DNA from: Hymenobacter mellowenesis
GTDB lineage: Bacteria; Bacteroidota; Bacteroidia; Cytophagales; Hymenobacteraceae
NCBI RefSeq assembly: GCF_030581005.1
Contig: NZ_JAUQSX010000002.1
Location: 434,001-498,000 of the forward strand
DNA: 64,000 nucleotides
Reading direction: 5' to 3'
In this document: positions 8,625 to 16,874 of the stretch, piece after piece
Position numbering within the stretch: position 1 is the stretch's first letter
Layout: each line of letters starts with the position of its first letter
The notes under the pieces: model-generated
What the model was told of the DNA's origin: nothing
What the model saw: the letters and a program-made list of their open reading frames with translations, nothing else
The model's database searches: none
Made by a program: the position numbers and the translations under genes

Positions 8625-9989
8625 ATGACTGACAAAACCACCTCGCCACCCCCCGCCTACTTCCTCTCGCTGAGCCTGGAAAACGTGCGCAGCTTCGGGG
8701 AGAAGCAAACGATTTCCTTCGCCCGGCCCGATGGCCGGCCCGCGCAGTGGACGATTATTCTCGGGGATAACGGGGTGGGGAAGACGACGGTGTTGAAGGC
8801 GTTGGCGGCAATTAGTCCATCTAAAATTCCCATGCACCTAGAGAATGAAACAGTATATGAGCTAAACTATTTCACCTTAGCACAAGGGAAATGGGTTCCA
8901 TTTCGAGCAAGTGGTGTGCAGCAAGGCAGCATGGTAAGCCACTTCGGCAAAGGCAAAGGATTAGTTCCTACCATGAACTTTGAAGCCGCTCCACCTATTC
9001 AAATAAGTTTTAGAGCTGACGAGCAAGGTAATCTTTCAACACATTCATCTCTGCCGAACTTCGATGATTTAGGGCTGATTTGTAATGGGTACGGTGCTGG
9101 GAGGACAACTGGCAATTCTGTAATAGGCGATGTGCCAGAAATAGCTGATACCAATATAAGTCTCTTCGATGACCGCGCCGACCTTCTAAATCCCGAAGAA
9201 TGGTTCCTAAACATTGACTACGGCAGCAAGCTTGCCGGCGAGAATGCCAGCCAATTAAATAAAGCCCGCGCTCTAGTTGAGGAAATGCTAAAAACAGTGC
9301 TGCCCGGCGTCACGGAGCTACGCATAGCTTCCACTGGCACGCCGCAGAAGCCGCAGATAAGCCTGCAATTCCTGCTCTTCAACACCTGGGTGCGCCTGCG
9401 CGACATGAGCCTGGGCTACCAAACCCTGGTGGTGTGGCTCACCGACTTCGCCAGCAAGCTCTTCATCCGCTACCCCGACAGCCCGAACCCGCTGGAAGAG
9501 CCCGCCATCGTCCTCATCGATGAAATCGACCTGCACCTGCACCCGAGCTGGCAACGCAAGCTCATCGGATTCCTGAGCGGCATCTTCAAGAACACGCAGT
9601 TCATTGCCACGGCGCACAGCCCGCTGGTGGTGCAGGCCGCCGGCGATGAGGAAGCCAACATTGTGCTGCTAAAGCGTGAGGACGACCAGACCAAAGTGTA
9701 CCAGGGTCGCGACCTTCCCGATGTGCGCCACTGGCGCCTGGAGCAAATCCTCAGTAGCGAGCTGTTTGATAACACGCCTCCACTTTCGCCCGAAACGGAA
9801 ACTGACCTTACACGCCGCAACGAGTTGCTGCTGAAAAATAAACTGACTGCAAAAGAAAAAGCCGAGCTGGACCACCTAACTGATGCCCTGACCGCACCCC
9901 CCATCGGCACCACCGCGCCGGAGCGTCGGGCCGAAGACCTGCTGGCTCAGTTGGCTCGCAACTTGGGCAAAGCCGACATTCTGGAATAG
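8625..9989 (+). CDS. ptuA: PtuA-like AAA/ABC-type ATPase of a Septu-like defence system
   Basis: This 454-residue OLD/RecF-like ATPase starts at ATG 8625; a GTG 24 nt upstream is possible. Visible are an N-terminal strand-loop LSLENVRSFGEKQTISF, Walker A GDNGVGKTT (about residues 52-60), a GYGAGR segment near 170, an ABC-signature-like region DMSLGYQTLVVW, Walker B AIVLIDEIDLHLHP and an H-loop ATAHSP. In Septu systems such an ATPase partners an HNH nuclease (PtuB) and blocks phage replication. Here the HNH gene follows after 7 nt, which supports the assignment. No reverse transcriptase is nearby, so it is not the retron-associated form. The middle third (about 8810-9290) is clearly AT-richer than both ends. 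Other ATPase-HNH pairs outside Septu remain possible. Confidence 0.75.
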   Translation: MTDKTTSPPPAYFLSLSLENVRSFGEKQTISFARPDGRPAQWTIILGDNGVGKTTVLKALAAISPSKIPMHLENETVYELNYFTLAQGKWVPFRASGVQQGSMVSHFGKGKGLVPTMNFEAAPPIQISFRADEQGNLSTHSSLPNFDDLGLICNGYGAGRTTGNSVIGDVPEIADTNISLFDDRADLLNPEEWFLNIDYGSKLAGENASQLNKARALVEEMLKTVLPGVTELRIASTGTPQKPQISLQFLLFNTWVRLRDMSLGYQTLVVWLTDFASKLFIRYPDSPNPLEEPAIVLIDEIDLHLHPSWQRKLIGFLSGIFKNTQFIATAHSPLVVQAAGDEEANIVLLKREDDQTKVYQGRDLPDVRHWRLEQILSSELFDNTPPLSPETETDLTRRNELLLKNKLTAKEKAELDHLTDALTAPPIGTTAPERRAEDLLAQLARNLGKADILE

Positions 9990-9996
9990 CGCGACC

Positions 9997-10818
9997 ATGA
10001 TTCGGATTAGCAAAAGCCAGCCTGCGCCGGCCCCTCTCCTGACCAGTGGCCTTCGGCATTTGAGGAAGCTTCAGAAAATTCAGGAAGCCGACCCGCCCGC
10101 CTGTCTGGTACCCGATAATAAATTGTTGGAGTCGAAAGATGGCATTTACAACGACGCCCGCGTGAAAGAGCGGCTGCGGGCTGACCAGCACGACAAGTGC
10201 TGCTATTGCGAATCGTACTTCAGCAGCACCAGCTATGGCGATGTAGAACACTTCCGGCCCAAAGGCGGCTACCAGCAGGATGCCGCCGATGCCCTGCACA
10301 AACCCGGCTATTATTGGCTGGCCTACGATTGGAGCAACCTTTATTTTGCCTGCCAGCTTTGCAACCAGCGGTTCAAAGGCAACTATTTCCCCCTAACTGA
10401 CCCGGCCGGCCGGGCTTGCTCACATACTGATTCTTTAGCAACCGAAGCGCCCTTGTTACCCGACCCAGCCACCGAAGACCCAACCGCGCACCTTTCTTTT
10501 ATAGCGGATGCGGCGCAGCCGTTGGATGAACGTGGCGCTTGCTGTATTTGGGTGTTTGGCCTCGACCGGCCGGAACTAATAAAGCGCCGTGTGGAAAGAT
10601 TGAAGGCTTTGAAGCAAGCGGAGTTTGTTGCCGGTTTGCCAATGAGCCTGCCACTAAACCCCGCTATTGCAGATTATTTACAGGCGTCGAAGCTGACGTA
10701 TGATGAAGGCTTGTTGATAGTCGCCGAAGCAAAACGCATCTGGGAGGATGCCGTGCTGGATTCGGCTGAGTTTGCCGGAATGGTACGGGCCAATCGAGCC
10801 AGTTTGCAGCAAGTGTAA
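9997..10818 (+). CDS. ptuB: PtuB-like HNH endonuclease of the Septu-like system
   Basis: This 273-residue protein carries a zinc-supported HNH core. CCYCES (C68, C69, C71) is followed by GDVEHFRPK with the catalytic His85, and then by FACQLCNQRFKGNYFPL with the second zinc pair C119/C122 and Asn123. This Cys-His-Cys arrangement is that of the TIGR02646/PtuB-type HNH family paired with AAA ATPases. The start ATG lies 7 nt after the ATPase stop, so the pair is one transcript and probably one complex. The expected role is nucleic-acid cleavage during phage infection. The C-terminal half is helical with no other recognised domain. Family assignment is firm for HNH and good for Septu. Confidence 0.78.
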   Translation: MIRISKSQPAPAPLLTSGLRHLRKLQKIQEADPPACLVPDNKLLESKDGIYNDARVKERLRADQHDKCCYCESYFSSTSYGDVEHFRPKGGYQQDAADALHKPGYYWLAYDWSNLYFACQLCNQRFKGNYFPLTDPAGRACSHTDSLATEAPLLPDPATEDPTAHLSFIADAAQPLDERGACCIWVFGLDRPELIKRRVERLKALKQAEFVAGLPMSLPLNPAIADYLQASKLTYDEGLLIVAEAKRIWEDAVLDSAEFAGMVRANRASLQQV

Positions 10819-10867
10819 GGCCGCCTGCCGCCTCTCGTCTGCCCCCAGCCACCAACCTTTTACGCCC

Positions 10868-11419
10868 ATGTTCAAGGCCCTGCAGTCCGACGCCCTCACC
10901 CTCGTCCTCATCAACGACGACAACCTGCCCGGCATCACCCCCCTTTTTCAGGGCCACCCCGATACCGATGAGATGCTGGCCGAGCTGCACGAGAACTACC
11001 TCCCGCAACACGACCGGCAGGGCCGGCGCACCAACTTCGGCTTCTACACCTTGCTGCACGGCGAGCTGGCCGGCATGAGCCTGCTATCGGTGGACAGCTG
11101 GGAGGAGTTGCAGGGCTCCACCGGGGCCGATGTGTTCTGGCACATGCGCGGGCGGGGCGTCACGCCGGGCAGCAAGCCGCACCTGTTCTACCTGGCCTTC
11201 GAGCTGCTGGGCCTGCACCGGGTAGCGACCGGTTGCCTCGTTTCGAACGTGGCCTCGCGGCGCTCCATCGAGAAGACGCCGGGCTTCGTGTTCGAGGGCA
11301 TTTCGCGCGAGTCGGGCCGCAACGAGCGGGGTGAGTTTGAGGACGAGCGGCTCTACGGCATCCTGCGGCGCGAGTGGGCCGCGCGCTACGACCCGGCCCA
11401 GATTCGGGTGCTAGAATAG
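10868..11419 (+). CDS. GNAT-family N-acetyltransferase (RimJ/RimL-like)
   Basis: This encodes 183 residues from ATG 10868. A longer in-frame opening to 10748 overlaps the end of the HNH gene, so it was not chosen. It has the alternating pattern of RimJ/RimL-type GNAT enzymes: ATP-independent acetyl transfer from acetyl-CoA, with the strand-helix LFYLAFELLGLHRVATGCLVSNVASRRSIEKTPGF region corresponding to motif B (N in NVASRRSIEK positions the acceptor loop). Substrate cannot be read from sequence. It begins 49 nt after the nuclease stop. It may be co-transcribed with the Septu pair but is probably functionally independent. Confidence 0.75.
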   Translation: MFKALQSDALTLVLINDDNLPGITPLFQGHPDTDEMLAELHENYLPQHDRQGRRTNFGFYTLLHGELAGMSLLSVDSWEELQGSTGADVFWHMRGRGVTPGSKPHLFYLAFELLGLHRVATGCLVSNVASRRSIEKTPGFVFEGISRESGRNERGEFEDERLYGILRREWAARYDPAQIRVLE

Positions 11420-11502
11420 GACATGCCGCCGCCTCAGCCAACCCCAACCGTAAAAACCCGTTACCTTCCCGGCGTCACTCCCCAAACCCCGCGCCACCCG
11501 AT

Positions 11503-12930
11503 ATGACCCCAACTTCGACTCCCGCCGCGGCCAATCCCGGCTTCGAGAAAGACAACAAGCGCATCACCACCGGCTGGACCTTCTACGACTGGGCCAACTC
11601 GGTGTACCCGTTGGTGATTACCAGTTCGATTTTCCCCATCTATTGGTCCAGCGTCATCAAGGAGATTACGCACACAGACAGCGGCCAGAGCCCCGTGAGC
11701 TTCCTGGGCATGATGGTGCCGGGCTCGTCGCTGCTGAACTACGCCATCTCGGTGTCGTTTCTGCTCATTGCCATCGTGAGCCCCTTCCTCACGTCGCTGG
11801 CCGACTTTTCGGGGCGCAAAAAGCTGTTTCTGCAAATCTTCTGCTACATCGGGGCGGCCTCGTGCGCGGGGCTGTTCTTCTTCTCGCCGGCCACGCTCAC
11901 GCTCTCCACATTCATTTTTGTGGCGGCCACGGTGGGCTTTTCGGGCAGCATCGTGTTCTATAACTCGTATTTGCCCGAAATCAGCAGCGAAGAGAAGTTC
12001 GATTCGCTCTCGGCCAAGGGCTTTTCGATGGGCTACATCGGTTCGGTAATTTTGCTCATCATTTGCCTGGTGATAAACCAGTTTCACGACAAAATAGGCA
12101 TTGATGCCGAGCGCGCCGCCCAGATTTCCTTCCTGCTCACCGGCCTGTGGTGGGCCGGTTTTGCCCAGATTCCCTTCGCCACCCTGCCGCCCGACCGCGG
12201 CCGCCCGGCCGACGCCCCCGAAGCCAAAGGTGGCTGGTTGCTCAACGGTTTCCACGAGCTGGGCAAGGTGTGGGACCAGCTCAAGCAGCTGCCCAACGTG
12301 AAGAAATTCCTGCTCGCCTACTTCACCTACAACATGGGCGTGCAAACAGTGATGTACGTGGCCACGCTCTTCGGCACCGATGAGCTGCACCTCGAATCGG
12401 GGGCGCTCATTCTCACCATTCTGCTGCTGCAGGTAGTGGCCATCGCGGGCGCCTACCTGTTCGCCAAGCTCTCCGAGCGCATCGGCAACACGCGGGCCCT
12501 GAGCTGGTCGGTGTTCATCTGGATGCTGATTTGCATCGCCGGCTACTTCGTGCAGGCCGGCTGGAGCTTCTACGCGCTGGCTGCTGTCATCGGACTCACG
12601 ATGGGTGCCATCCAGAGTCTGAGCCGTAGCACCTACTCCAAAATCATCCCGGAGAACACCCCCAACTCGGCCGCTTTCTTCAGCTTTTTCGACGTGACCG
12701 AGAAGCTGAGCATCGTCATCGGCACGGCCACGTTCGGCATCATCAATCAAATCACGGGTTCGATGCGCAACAGCCTGCTGGCCCTGATTGTGTTCTTCAT
12801 CCTGGGGCTGATTTTCCTGCTCCAGCTGCGCGGCAAGAAGCTGCGCGAAGACTCGCTGGGCCCCATTTCCCTCCCTGGGCCGCCGCCCGCCTCGGCCGCG
12901 GCTGAGATGGGCGCGCCGATGGCGCGGTAG
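11503..12930 (+). CDS. UMF1/Atg22-like MFS transporter
   Basis: This encodes 475 residues from ATG 11503, chosen because the cytosolic N-terminus leads into the family signature GWTFYDWANSVYPLVITSSIFP. About 12 hydrophobic segments follow, with a central loop after segment 6 (PPDRGRPADAPEAKGGWLLNG) and the conserved SRSTYSKIIPENTPNSAAFFSFFD segment late in the protein. In Bacteroidota these UMF1-family permeases are common and have no assigned substrate. Inner-membrane location is expected. It stands alone between the GNAT and DinB genes, with 83 nt upstream and 53 nt downstream. Confidence 0.85.
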   Translation: MTPTSTPAAANPGFEKDNKRITTGWTFYDWANSVYPLVITSSIFPIYWSSVIKEITHTDSGQSPVSFLGMMVPGSSLLNYAISVSFLLIAIVSPFLTSLADFSGRKKLFLQIFCYIGAASCAGLFFFSPATLTLSTFIFVAATVGFSGSIVFYNSYLPEISSEEKFDSLSAKGFSMGYIGSVILLIICLVINQFHDKIGIDAERAAQISFLLTGLWWAGFAQIPFATLPPDRGRPADAPEAKGGWLLNGFHELGKVWDQLKQLPNVKKFLLAYFTYNMGVQTVMYVATLFGTDELHLESGALILTILLLQVVAIAGAYLFAKLSERIGNTRALSWSVFIWMLICIAGYFVQAGWSFYALAAVIGLTMGAIQSLSRSTYSKIIPENTPNSAAFFSFFDVTEKLSIVIGTATFGIINQITGSMRNSLLALIVFFILGLIFLLQLRGKKLREDSLGPISLPGPPPASAAAEMGAPMAR

Positions 12931-12983
12931 CTGGTGGTTTTTGGCGTACTTCGCAGCGAAATTTTCACCCATTTCAGCGCTCC

Positions 12984-13493
12984 ATGTACACCTCCTCCAT
13001 CCAAAAAAACATCCTCGCCGAGCTCGACCACGAGCTGGCCCAGACCCGCAAAACCATCGAGCGTGTGCCCTTCGACAAGGCTGACTACAAGCCCCACCCC
13101 AAGAGCATGAGTTTGTGGCAGCTGGCCACGCACGTGGTAAACCTGCTGGCCTTCAACACGCTGTTCGTCACGCACGACTCGCGTGATTTCCTCGAACCCA
13201 ACGCGCCCAAGCCCGGCCCCACGCCCACCAGCCTGGAGGAACTACTGGCCCGCTTCGATGAGTACAGCGCCACGCTGAAAAAGGAGCTTCAGCAAACTGA
13301 CGACGAGAAGCTAACTCACAATTTCAAGCTGCACCGCGGCGAGCACACCATCATGGAGATGCCCAAAGGCGCCGCCATCCGCATCATGGGCCTCAACCAC
13401 AGCATCCATCACCGCGGTCAACTCACGGTGTATTTGCGGCTGCTCGACATTCCGGTGCCCGGCCTGTACGGGCCGAGCGCCGACGAGAAATAG
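12984..13493 (+). CDS. DinB/YfiT-family putative metal-dependent protein
   Basis: This encodes 169 residues forming a predicted four-helix bundle of the DinB superfamily. Candidate metal ligands are the His in LWQLATHVVNLL (about residue 50) and the His residues in MGLNHSIHHRGQLTVYLR (about 135-139), the typical three-His pattern. Proteins of this fold include bacillithiol- or mycothiol-dependent enzymes and many of unknown function. Bacteroidota members are usually uncharacterised. The gene stands alone, and the next feature is a palindromic repeat. Confidence 0.8.
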   Translation: MYTSSIQKNILAELDHELAQTRKTIERVPFDKADYKPHPKSMSLWQLATHVVNLLAFNTLFVTHDSRDFLEPNAPKPGPTPTSLEELLARFDEYSATLKKELQQTDDEKLTHNFKLHRGEHTIMEMPKGAAIRIMGLNHSIHHRGQLTVYLRLLDIPVPGLYGPSADEK

Positions 13494-13520
13494 GCTGCCT
13501 GGTTTGCAAGGCATCAAAAG

Positions 13521-13625
13521 GAACGTAATGCTGAGCGAAGTCGAAGCATCTCTACCGCGTAACTAATCCTAATGGTGGGTTACTATTGCAGTAGAGATGC
13601 TTTGGCTCTGTTCAACATGACGTTC
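13521..13625. repeat. Intergenic palindromic repeat, family A (degenerate copy)
   Basis: Two 35-nt arms (13521-13555 and 13591-13625) are inverted around a 35-nt loop. Ends match well (GAACGT and AAGCATCTCTAC) while the centre has diverged between arms. It shares the core TCATGCTGAGCGNAGTCGAAGCATCT with the copy at 15344-15451. It lies between the convergent DinB and amidohydrolase genes. Confidence 0.8.
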
Positions 13626-13647
13626 TTTTTTGCTTTTGTTGGAACTG

Positions 13648-15315
13648 CTACTTCCTCCCAAAAACCTTCTCCCCGCCAATCCACGTTTGCAGCACCTGCG
13701 CGCCGCGCAGCTGCTCCTTGGGCGCGGTCAGCAAATCGGTGTCCAGCACCACGAAATCGGCCAGCATGCCGGGCTTTATCTGGCCTTTGCGCTTCTCCTC
13801 GAAGGCGGCGTGGGCGGCCCAGGTGGTCATGCCGCGCAGGGCGTCGGGGCGCGAAATGGCGTTTTCCATCTGGAAGCCGGTGGCGGGGTAGTTCTTGGCA
13901 TCCTGCCGGGCCACGGCGGCGTGGAATCCGAACAGCGGGTTGATGTTTTCCACCGGAAAGTCGGAGCCTAGGGCCAGTTGGCCGTACTGCTTCAGCAATT
14001 CTTTGTAGGCGTAGGCCGTTTTCAGGCGTTCGGCTCCGAGGCGCTCGCCGGCCCAGTACATATCCGAGGTGGCGTGGGTGGGCTGCACCGAGGGCACAAT
14101 GCCGAACTGCCCGAACTTGGGCATGTCGGCGGGGGTGATGACCTGGGCGTGCTCGATGCGCCAGCGGCGGTCCTTCTGTCCCTTCAAGGCTTCGCCGTAG
14201 ATGTTGAGGATGATGCGGTTGGCCGAATCGCCGATGGCGTGGGTGTTCATCTGGAACTTCGACGCGGCCAATTCCTTGGCCAGGGTGCGGTATTCTTTCA
14301 CGGTGGAAAGCAGGAAGCCGGTTTCCTTGGGCCGGTCGGCATACGGCTTCACGAGGCAGGCCCCGCGCGAGCCCAGCGCCCCGTCGGCGTACACCTTAAA
14401 GGACGCGACGGTGAGGTTGTCGGTGAGCACCGGGCCATTTTTGAGGTAGTGGGCGCGGTTTTCGGGCGTGGGAGTCAGCATGGCGTAGAGGCGCAGCTTG
14501 AGCTTCTTTTGCTGCTGGAGGGCGGCCATCTGGTCGATGTTGGCCTTATCGAGGCCGGCGTCGGCAAGGCTGGTGAGGCCCACGGCCAGGCAGTTTTGCT
14601 GGCCCTGCATCAGCAACTGCGTGGCTTCGGCCGGCGATGGTTCGGCGATGTCCTTGCCCACCAGGCGCTGGGCATTGTCAACGAGTAGCCCGGTGAGGCG
14701 GCCCTGGGCGTCCCGTGTGATGGTGCCGCCGCTGATGGGCGTGCGGGTTGTCACACCGGCCAGGTCCAGGGCTTTCTGGTTGACAATGGCCGCGTGGCCA
14801 TCCACCCGAATCAGGGCCACCGGAACGTCGGGAAACAGTTGGTCCAGCTTGTCTTTGGTCGGAAACTGCTTGTCGGGCCAGTCGTTCTGGTCCCAGCCGC
14901 GGCCCAGTAGCCAAGTCGCCTGCGGATACTTCTGGCGGTGCATTTGTAGCTTTTGCAGCACCTCTTCCCAAGAAGTGGTGCCCACCAAATCGGCGTAACT
15001 CAGGCCCAGGGAGTAGCGGTAAAAGTGGCAGTGCGCGTCGTAAAAGCCAGGGTAGATGAACTTGCCGCCCGCATCCACTTCCTGCGCCGCCTGGTACTTC
15101 GCTTTGAGGTCAGCGGCCGGGCCCACCGCCACAAACTTGCCGTCCTTCACCGCAAAGGCTTCGACCTTGCTGAAGGTCGAATCGACGGTGTAAACCGTGG
15201 CATTGGTTACGAGCAAATCCACCGCTTCGCGCTTGGTGCCGCAGCTGCTGAGCAGCGCCAGGGCCAGCATGGGCGCGGCGAGTTTGGGAAGAAAAGTAGA
15301 AGCAGTAAAGTTCAT
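13648..15315 (-). CDS. Lipoprotein amidohydrolase family 3 (YtcJ-like)
   Basis: This encodes 555 residues. The ATG at 15313-15315 is chosen because it yields a lipoprotein signal peptide (MNFTASTF to lipobox LLSSC, Cys near residue 25). Upstream in-frame sequence runs into a palindromic repeat. Metal-binding features of the amidohydrolase barrel are present: GFYDAHCHFYRY (HxH), FKVYADGALGSRGA, MNTHAIGDSA, WRIEHAQVI and LGSDFPVENINP. YtcJ-type enzymes hydrolyse amide bonds in small molecules; the substrate here is unknown. The lipobox suggests envelope location, and such lipoproteins are often metal-dependent hydrolases facing the periplasm. Confidence 0.88.
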   Translation of the reverse strand: MNFTASTFLPKLAAPMLALALLSSCGTKREAVDLLVTNATVYTVDSTFSKVEAFAVKDGKFVAVGPAADLKAKYQAAQEVDAGGKFIYPGFYDAHCHFYRYSLGLSYADLVGTTSWEEVLQKLQMHRQKYPQATWLLGRGWDQNDWPDKQFPTKDKLDQLFPDVPVALIRVDGHAAIVNQKALDLAGVTTRTPISGGTITRDAQGRLTGLLVDNAQRLVGKDIAEPSPAEATQLLMQGQQNCLAVGLTSLADAGLDKANIDQMAALQQQKKLKLRLYAMLTPTPENRAHYLKNGPVLTDNLTVASFKVYADGALGSRGACLVKPYADRPKETGFLLSTVKEYRTLAKELAASKFQMNTHAIGDSANRIILNIYGEALKGQKDRRWRIEHAQVITPADMPKFGQFGIVPSVQPTHATSDMYWAGERLGAERLKTAYAYKELLKQYGQLALGSDFPVENINPLFGFHAAVARQDAKNYPATGFQMENAISRPDALRGMTTWAAHAAFEEKRKGQIKPGMLADFVVLDTDLLTAPKEQLRGAQVLQTWIGGEKVFGRK

Positions 15316-15343
15316 GAGCTGGGATTGGTGATGGCAATAAAAA

Positions 15344-15451
15344 ACGTCATGCTGAGCGCAGTCGAAGCATCTCGCGTGCAATAGTAAATCCAATCGCCAG
15401 AAAAGAATTACTACCACACGCGAGATGCTTCGACTGCGCTCAGCATGACGT
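15344..15451. repeat. Intergenic palindromic repeat, family A (perfect arms)
   Basis: A perfect 35-bp inverted repeat (arms 15344-15378 and 15417-15451) surrounds a 38-nt loop. The arm starts ACGTCATGCTGAGCGCAG and ends CATCTCGCGTG. It sits just upstream of the amidohydrolase start and lacks a T-tract, so it is not a simple terminator. Confidence 0.9.
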
Positions 15452-15465
15452 GCTAATTGCAGACC

Positions 15466-15509
15466 GTCGAATCTGCGAAATCCGTCAAATCCGTTAAAAT
15501 CTGCGGTCC
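15466..15509. repeat. Degenerate short repeat with AAATCCG units
   Basis: Units related to AAATCCGTTAA recur about three times and end in CTGCGGTCC, directly against the stop codon of the AMP nucleosidase gene. A similar array abuts the stop of the DUF1573 gene at 31846-31916. Confidence 0.4.
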
Positions 15510-16280
15510 TTATTCAAAGCGCATGTGCTTCACCGACTCGCCCGAGAACTGCAGCTCCTGCAGCGACTCGATACCGATTTGCAGGTGCTGCTTCACGAAA
15601 TTGGTGGTCACTTTCGAGTCCGATTCCGAGGTTTTCACGCCTTCGGGCGTCATCGGATTGTCGCTCACCAGCAGCAGGGCGCCGTGGGGGATGTCGTTCA
15701 TAAAGCCGCACACGAAAATGGTGGCCGTTTCCATGTCCACGGCCAGGGCGCGCACGCGGCGCAGGTAGTCCTTGAACTCGGCGTCGTGCTCCCACACGCG
15801 GCGGTTGGTGGTGTACACGGTGCCGGTGTAGTAGTCCAGTTCGTGCTTTTTAATCATCGACGATACAGCGCGTTGCAGCCGGAAGGAGGGCAGAGCCGGA
15901 ATTTCCTTGGGCAGGTAGTCGTCCGACGTACCGTCGCCGCGAATGGCCGCGATGGGCAGCACCAAATCACCCAGCTTGGTCTTTTTCAGGCCGCCGCACT
16001 TGCCCAGGAAAAGCGCCGCCTTGGGCTTGATGGCCGAAAGCAAATCCATCACCGTGGCGGCCATGGGCGAGCCCATGCCGAAGTTAATGATGGTGATGCC
16101 GTTAGCGGTGGCCGTTTGCATGGGCTTGTCGGTGCCACGCACTTCGGTGCCAAACTGCTCGGCAAACATGTACACGTAGTTGCTGAAGTTGGTGAGCAGG
16201 ATGTACTGCCCAAACTCGTTCAGAGGCACGCCGGTGTAGCGTGGCAGCCAGTTATTGACGATTTCTTCTTTGGTCTTCAT
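15510..16280 (-). CDS. amn: AMP nucleosidase
   Basis: This 256-residue phosphorylase-superfamily protein corresponds to the short AMP nucleosidase form of Bacteroidota (AMP + H2O to adenine + ribose 5-phosphate), without the N-terminal regulatory domain of the E. coli enzyme. Visible are GMGSPMAATVMDLL and FLGKCGGL for the nucleotide/phosphate site, and ALAVDMETATIFVCGF, the E-containing ribose-binding loop typical of the superfamily (VDMET). The ATG at 16278-16280 starts the conserved MKTKEEIVNNWLPRYTG. It is cytosolic, acting in purine turnover. The gene stands alone, transcribed leftward. Confidence 0.9.
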   Translation of the reverse strand: MKTKEEIVNNWLPRYTGVPLNEFGQYILLTNFSNYVYMFAEQFGTEVRGTDKPMQTATANGITIINFGMGSPMAATVMDLLSAIKPKAALFLGKCGGLKKTKLGDLVLPIAAIRGDGTSDDYLPKEIPALPSFRLQRAVSSMIKKHELDYYTGTVYTTNRRVWEHDAEFKDYLRRVRALAVDMETATIFVCGFMNDIPHGALLLVSDNPMTPEGVKTSESDSKVTTNFVKQHLQIGIESLQELQFSGESVKHMRFE

Positions 16281-16386
16281 AAAGGGGTTTTGAGTGGCTG
16301 AATGGCTAAGTTCGGGAGTGAGAAAAGGGTATGCGTTTCGGCGTCACTTAGCCACTCAGTTGCTCAGTCACTCGATGTCAGACCCC

Positions 16387-16394
16387 TACCTTTG
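16387..16394 (+). promoter_or_regulatory. -7 promoter element placed for a leaderless transcript
   Basis: TACCTTTG is a full match to TAnnTTTG and ends 7 nt before the ATG at 16401. Transcription would therefore begin at or within a base or two of the start codon. This also supports choosing that ATG over upstream in-frame codons. Confidence 0.55.
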
Positions 16395-16400
16395 GAGGTG

Positions 16401-16874
16401 ATGCAAGCCCTGGACCTGCCGCCTTTCGAGGCCAAACTTACGAAATCGGCCACAAATCAACCCCTTATCTGGGATATTCTCCGCCGCAAACACGTCGTGC
16501 TCACGCCCGAGGAGTGGGTGCGCCAGCACGTCGTCCATTATTTGATAAACGACCTTGGCTACCCGCGCGGCCTGCTGGCCCTGGAGCGCGGCCTGCGCTA
16601 CAACCAGCGCCAGAAACGCACCGACCTGCTGGCCCTCAACCCGGCAGGCCAACCCCTGCTGCTGGTGGAGTGCAAGGCGCCCAGCGTGGCCATCGATGCG
16701 GCCGTGGCCCGGCAGGCGGCCACTTACAACCAGACCATCGGCGCGCCGCTGCTGCTGCTCACCAACGGCTTGGTGCACTACTGCTGGCGCGTCGATTTCG
16801 AGACGCGCACAAACGAGCGGCTGGCCGAAATTCCCGCCTTTACCGACGCGGTGAAGCTAAAATCAACCCCTTGA
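16401..16874 (+). CDS. Standalone type I restriction R-subunit N-terminal (HSDR_N-type) nuclease domain protein
   Basis: This encodes 157 residues from ATG 16401. An apparent PD-(D/E)xK nuclease core is visible as RTDLLAL (D75) followed by LLLVECKAP (E90, K92), with a C-terminal helix carrying RQAATYNQTI. It matches the HSDR_N_2 domain, which in Bacteroidota often occurs alone with no helicase, methylase or specificity gene. I therefore do not call a restriction system. Cellular role is unknown. The last 12 bp overlap the convergent acyltransferase gene. Confidence 0.75.
   Translation: MQALDLPPFEAKLTKSATNQPLIWDILRRKHVVLTPEEWVRQHVVHYLINDLGYPRGLLALERGLRYNQRQKRTDLLALNPAGQPLLLVECKAPSVAIDAAVARQAATYNQTIGAPLLLLTNGLVHYCWRVDFETRTNERLAEIPAFTDAVKLKSTP

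Noticed and set aside
8625..10818. Retron Ec78-type system
   Set aside because: The PtuA/PtuB pair is present but there is no reverse transcriptase or msr-msd-like RNA region beside it.
15344..15451. Rho-independent terminators
   Set aside because: The long palindromes lack a T-tract after the stem and have large loops, unlike the true terminators at 4813, 38317 or 41582. Weak termination activity cannot be excluded.
16401..16874. Type I restriction-modification system
   Set aside because: Only the R-subunit N-terminal nuclease domain is present. No translocase, methylase or specificity gene lies in the neighbourhood.
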